This document shows positions 18,308 through 21,408 of a DNA stretch of 21,408 nucleotides, one piece after another. Position 1 is the first letter of the stretch, and each line of letters begins with the position of its first letter. A program made the translations under genes and the position numbers. The stretch covers positions 26,706 through 48,113 of the forward strand of contig JBNGIS010020323.1 in the NCBI GenBank assembly GCA_049999725.1, in the 5' to 3' direction. The DNA comes from Haplomitrium mnioides. Lineage: Eukaryota > Marchantiophyta > Haplomitriopsida > Calobryales. The notes below the pieces were generated by a model. The model was not told where the DNA came from. It saw nothing but the letters and a program-made list of their open reading frames with translations, and did no database searches.

Positions 18308-20560
18308 TTATGTATGTTTCTTGTATATTTCAGACAATTTTCTGAGACCAATACCCTCTGTGTGCTCTTTGTGTAGAGCAGGAGGTAGAGGTTTTGTGAA
18401 CATATCAGCTCTGTTTAGTTTACTAGGTATCCATTGTACCTTGATTTTTTCATTATGTTGTTCATGAGTATAGAAAAATTTTGGAGCTATATGTTTTATT
18501 TTATCGCCCTTGATGAATCCTTGAGCGATTTGGTCAACACATGGCTTGTTGTCTTCAAATATCGATGTAGGTTTCTGGATGAGGAGTTGGCCTGTGTTGG
18601 AGTTAATATGGTCAATGAGTTGGCGTAACCAAATACACTCTACTTGCTTCATACAGAGCTATTATCTCTGCATGGTTTGTAGAGGTGGTAGTGATTGTTT
18701 GTTTTGTGATTTTCCATGATATTGCTGTGCCCTATTTGAGGAATACATATCCCGTTTGTGACTTTGCGTCGTCGGGATCAGATAAGTATCCTGCATCAGC
18801 ATATCCTATAATGTCATGGTCTGCAGTTTTCGGGAAGAACAGTCCCATGTCTGTGGTACCTTTAAGGTATCTGAAAGTCCTTTTGATGTCGTTCCAATGT
18901 CGTATAGTCGGTTGGGAACTGTGTCTTGCAAGTAAGTTCACGGCGAAAGCTATGTCTGGTCTTGTTTGATTTGCAAGATACATCAGTGCTCCTATTGCTG
19001 AAAGGTACGGTTTTTCAAGTCCTAGTGTTGGTTCTGTTTCTTTTCTTTTTTAGAACATGTCCATCGTAGGATCTGATGATCTTACTTCCATAGAGGTGCT
19101 CGTTGGATGAGCTTTATCCATGTTGAACTGTTTAAGGATTTTGGATGTATAAATGGATTGATGGATTAGGATTCCATCGTGTAGATGTTCAAACTGTATT
19201 CCCAAGCAGAAGTCAGGTTCCCCAATGTCTCGCATTTCGAATATGTCCTTCAGTTTCTCAATGGTGTCGTTGGCTAGTCGTGGTGTGCCAAAGATGTTAA
19301 TGTCATCTACATATATTGCTACTATGACGTATTCAGGGTTTCCATGTTTCATAAAGAGGCATGGTGCAATGTCCTCATTGGTGAAGTTTAAAGTCATCAT
19401 TTTTTATTTGAATCTTTGATACCAGTTTCTACCGCTCTGTTTAAGTCCATACATTGAGCGCAGGACTTGTACATCCATCTTTGAGCCTGATATGTTCGAT
19501 GATATTCCAGTTGCTTTCATAGATTGCTCTACCAGTTGTCTGCATTTGTGTATATTTTCGCGATGGGGGACTATAGGTCCCTTTGGATGTTCATTGTACA
19601 GCTGTTTTGCTGGCTGGACTAAAGGTCCAGTGTGCTATTGCTTGTTTAGCAGATCATTTGTGGGGACTGAAGGTCTGTTGTTGTGATTCGTGCTCAGCAA
19701 ATGTGTTGGCTTTATATATGATATGTTTTGAGTTGTTTGTAACATATCATCCATCGGCTGCGATTTCCTTTTTGTCATAAGGACAGAGGGTCCTTGTTTG
19801 CCATCAAGCTTTTATGGACAGAAGGTCCTTCATGACTTGTGTATCTTCTTTGGACGATAGATCCATTTGCAGATTGGCCGTGAGAGACAAAAGGTCTTTG
19901 TTTGTCTGTGTGTTCGTGAGTGACAAAAGGTCTACTTTCACTTTTCTGGCCTTGAGGGACAAAAGGTCTAACCTCTCTTTGCTGGCTGTGAGGGACAAAA
20001 GGTCCGCTTTCACATTTCTGGCCGTGAGGGACAAAAGGTCCACTTTCACATTTATGGCTTTGAGGGACAAAAGGTCCACTTTCACATTTCTGGCTTTGAG
20101 GGACAAAAGGTCCACTTTCACATTTCTGGCCTTGAGGGACAAAAGGTCTCACCTCAGTTGGCTGTTTCTCCCCCTCAATGTGGAATGATATCATGGATAT
20201 GAGCTCACGGGGTGCCTTCATAAAAATTTGAGTGTCAAGTATGCCATATAAGTAGCCAGTGATGACATCCATAATATGCATGATGAGGTTGCGTTGAATT
20301 GCAAATGCTATCATATATCTATATGTGATCGTATCCATGACTGGTGAGTATGTCAGATTGTAATCTTTTCCAGGGATTTGTGTGTATCCTTTCGCGACGA
20401 GTCTTGCTTTGTATCTTGTGACTTCGCCTTTTGCATTTCTTTTCCTGACAAATATAAATCTGTAGTCTGTCAGGTTCATGTCTGGTGTGGCAGGTATGAC
20501 TGATCCCAATACTTGCCGATGTATGAGTGAGTCCAGTTCTGAGTGTATGGCTTTTTCCCA
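18308..20560 (-). pseudogene. pol: copia RT and RNase H, RT split by a repeat domain
   Basis: The RT N-terminus (about 20560 leftward) has YRFIFVRKRNAKGEVTRYKA, RLVAKGYTQIPGKDY and motif A MDVITGYLYG, then MKAPREL near 20220. The rest of the palm resumes with SMYGLKQSGRNWYQRF (about 19425-19457), YVDD (YVIVAIYVDDINIFG), LGIQFE, then RNase H with GYADAGYLSDPDD, NHAEIIALYE and FEDNKPCVDQ, so all three RNase H acids are present. Between motif A and the LYGLKQS block lie about 250 codons where relatives have only a few dozen; most are the tandem repeat described separately. Stops at 19635, 19404, 19050 and 18732, a 1-nt slip near 19800 and a shift near 18650 break the frame. It ends with RADMFTKPLPPALH and YKKHT. 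Confidence 0.9.
19568..20150 (-). repeat. 36/48-bp dyad minisatellite inside RT, coding G-P-x-V-P repeats
   Basis: Fourteen GGAC-N5-GTCC-like cores start at about 19568, 19616, 19664, 19781, 19816, 19852, 19885, 19921, 19957, 19993, 20029, 20065, 20101 and 20137. Spacing is 36 bp in the right half (nearly identical units), 48 bp at the left end, and once 117 bp. All spacings but one (35) are multiples of three. The element strand reads 12-residue units such as SGPFVPQSQKCE on the right and 16-residue units such as GPLVQPAKQLYNEHPK on the left. After the 35-bp unit the frame is the same one that continues into the second half of RT. Confidence 0.9.
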
Positions 20561-21406
20561 TTATGGCCAATCCGGCCTTGATTGCGCATCTTGTACTAAT
20601 ATAGGATCGGGTATGGTGTTGTCTATAGTCTGGGATACTGAATAGGCAAACATATCGTTCATGTCGGTTTGGTCACGTTTCCAGATATGACCAGTAAATG
20701 TGTAGTCAATCGCGATTTCTTCATTTTCTGAGATTGAGTGTGTATGTAGTGTTTCTTGTATGTGGTTGGGATGAGGTTGTATTTCGGGGCTAGCGAGTAA
20801 AGATGTTGGCGTTTTCGGCTTGTTTTTGGAGCCTAATGGTCTGCCTCTTTTGGCTTTAGGTGCAATATCGGTAGCTGCAGTTGAATCTTTTTGTAGTCTT
20901 GCAGGAGCATTTGCTGCTTCAACATGAGACTTAGTGAGGTTGGCAACGTCGTTGAATGCGTCCGGCATTCTGATTAATGTTTGTTGTAAGTGTAGAAGTC
21001 TCTGAACTTCATAGTCTGATTGTCCTGTTCTAGGATCAGGGTAGAGTAGCGATTTGTTGTGCCATATAAGGTTATCAGTTTGTGTTTTCTCGGAATTGTC
21101 TTCTAGCATTAGAGTTGGGAAAACATCTTCGAAGAATTGACAGTCTGCAAATCGAGATTTGAAGACGTCTGACGTTGTGGGTTCAAGGTATCGGATGATG
21201 GACGAGGATTCATAACCTATGTATATCCTTTTTTGTTGTTGTGGTCCCATTTTTGTTTGGTGTGGACTGAGAATAGGTACAAGGACAAGACATCCGAATG
21301 TCCGAAGGTGCGATATGTTTGCAGGTATTCCGATTGCTAGATGGTGAGGAGAGTTATTGTTGAATGCAGACGGTCTTAGTTTGATTAGTGTTGCTGCGTG
21401 TATCAC
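20561..21406 (-). pseudogene. pol: copia integrase C-terminal side and linker, partial
   Basis: A 281-codon open piece reaches the window edge. It starts with the post-catalytic part of integrase (RTFGCLVLVPI, then KMGPQQQKRIYIGYESSSII and FKSRFADCQFFEDVFPTL). A hydrophilic linker follows with KSHVEAANAPARLQ, an AT-hook-like GRPLGSKNKPK and the acidic NEEIAIDYTFTGHIW block that precedes RT in this group. The frame meets TAA at 20561 and continues in the same frame into RT, so one base change separates it from a longer polyprotein. The catalytic D-D-E core is to the right of the window. Confidence 0.92.
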
Positions 21407-21408
21407 AG

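Larger units (their letters stand above)
17728..21408 (-). mobile_element. Ty1/copia LTR retrotransposon, 3' part only in window
   Basis: Minus-strand element with, from right to left, the C-terminal side of integrase, a linker, RT split by a repeat domain, RNase H, a non-coding 3' segment, a purine tract and the 3' LTR. The 5' LTR, gag, protease and integrase core lie beyond the right edge. The KMGPQQQKRIYIGYESSSII and ANAPARL blocks mark a plant copia group different from element 2. Damage is light: stops at 20561, 19635, 19404, 19050 and 18732, plus two frameshifts (about 19790-19815 and 18650). RT and RNase H catalytic residues are intact, so it is probably younger than elements 1 and 2. 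Confidence 0.92.

Noticed and set aside
19885-20150. CRISPR-like array (36-bp regular period)
   Set aside because: The units abut with no unique spacers, the array is coding and in frame within a retrotransposon RT, and the context is eukaryotic.

Overview
The window looks like transposon-dense intergenic DNA from a large land-plant nuclear genome. Three Ty1/copia-type LTR retrotransposons of clearly plant character fill more than half of it. There is no bacterial-style gene packing, no rRNA and no tRNA, and one scaffold gap of 100 N. The plant lineage cannot be fixed from the sequence. I see no intact host gene.

Layout. 1-39 is an (AG)n microsatellite. 388-2404 is an old AT-rich satellite of about 160-bp units, some lengthened to about 220 bp. 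Copia element 1 (+ strand, 2405-5119) is inserted in that satellite and has two long LTRs around a short, broken gag-only interior. 6029-6682 is an array of 24-bp units, each made of two interlocking dyads, so both strands read a similar octapeptide. 6731-8060 is an unrecognised broken coding region on the minus strand. Copia element 2 (- strand, 9406-15137) is full length with gag, protease, integrase, reverse transcriptase and RNase H in copia order, but it is inactivated by stops, three frameshifts and lost catalytic residues. 15863-17330 is a second unrecognised, K/R/E-rich broken coding region (- strand). A polypurine tract holds the gap (17556-17655). Copia element 3 (- strand, 17728 to the right edge) has a short LTR, RNase H, reverse transcriptase and the C-terminal side of integrase.

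The most unusual signal is in element 3. Its reverse transcriptase is split between motif A and the LYGLKQS block by a tandem-repeat domain of about 200 codons. The DNA units are 36 or 48 bp, each with a GGAC-N5-GTCC dyad whose flanks covary, and the encoded repeats carry a G-P-x-V-P core. Apart from one 1-nt slip and one stop, the frame runs through into the second half of the RT. The 24-bp array near 6 kb is built on the same kind of GGAC...GTCC dyad. A second notable point is that elements 1 and 2 both carry a primer binding site complementary to the anticodon arm of initiator tRNA-Met (the half-tRNA type known from Drosophila copia), rather than the tRNA 3' end used by most plant copia elements.

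Functionally, the retrotransposon parts form ordinary LTR / primer site / gag-pol / polypurine-tract / LTR modules. All three are decayed, so nothing in the window is likely to make a working protein as it stands.
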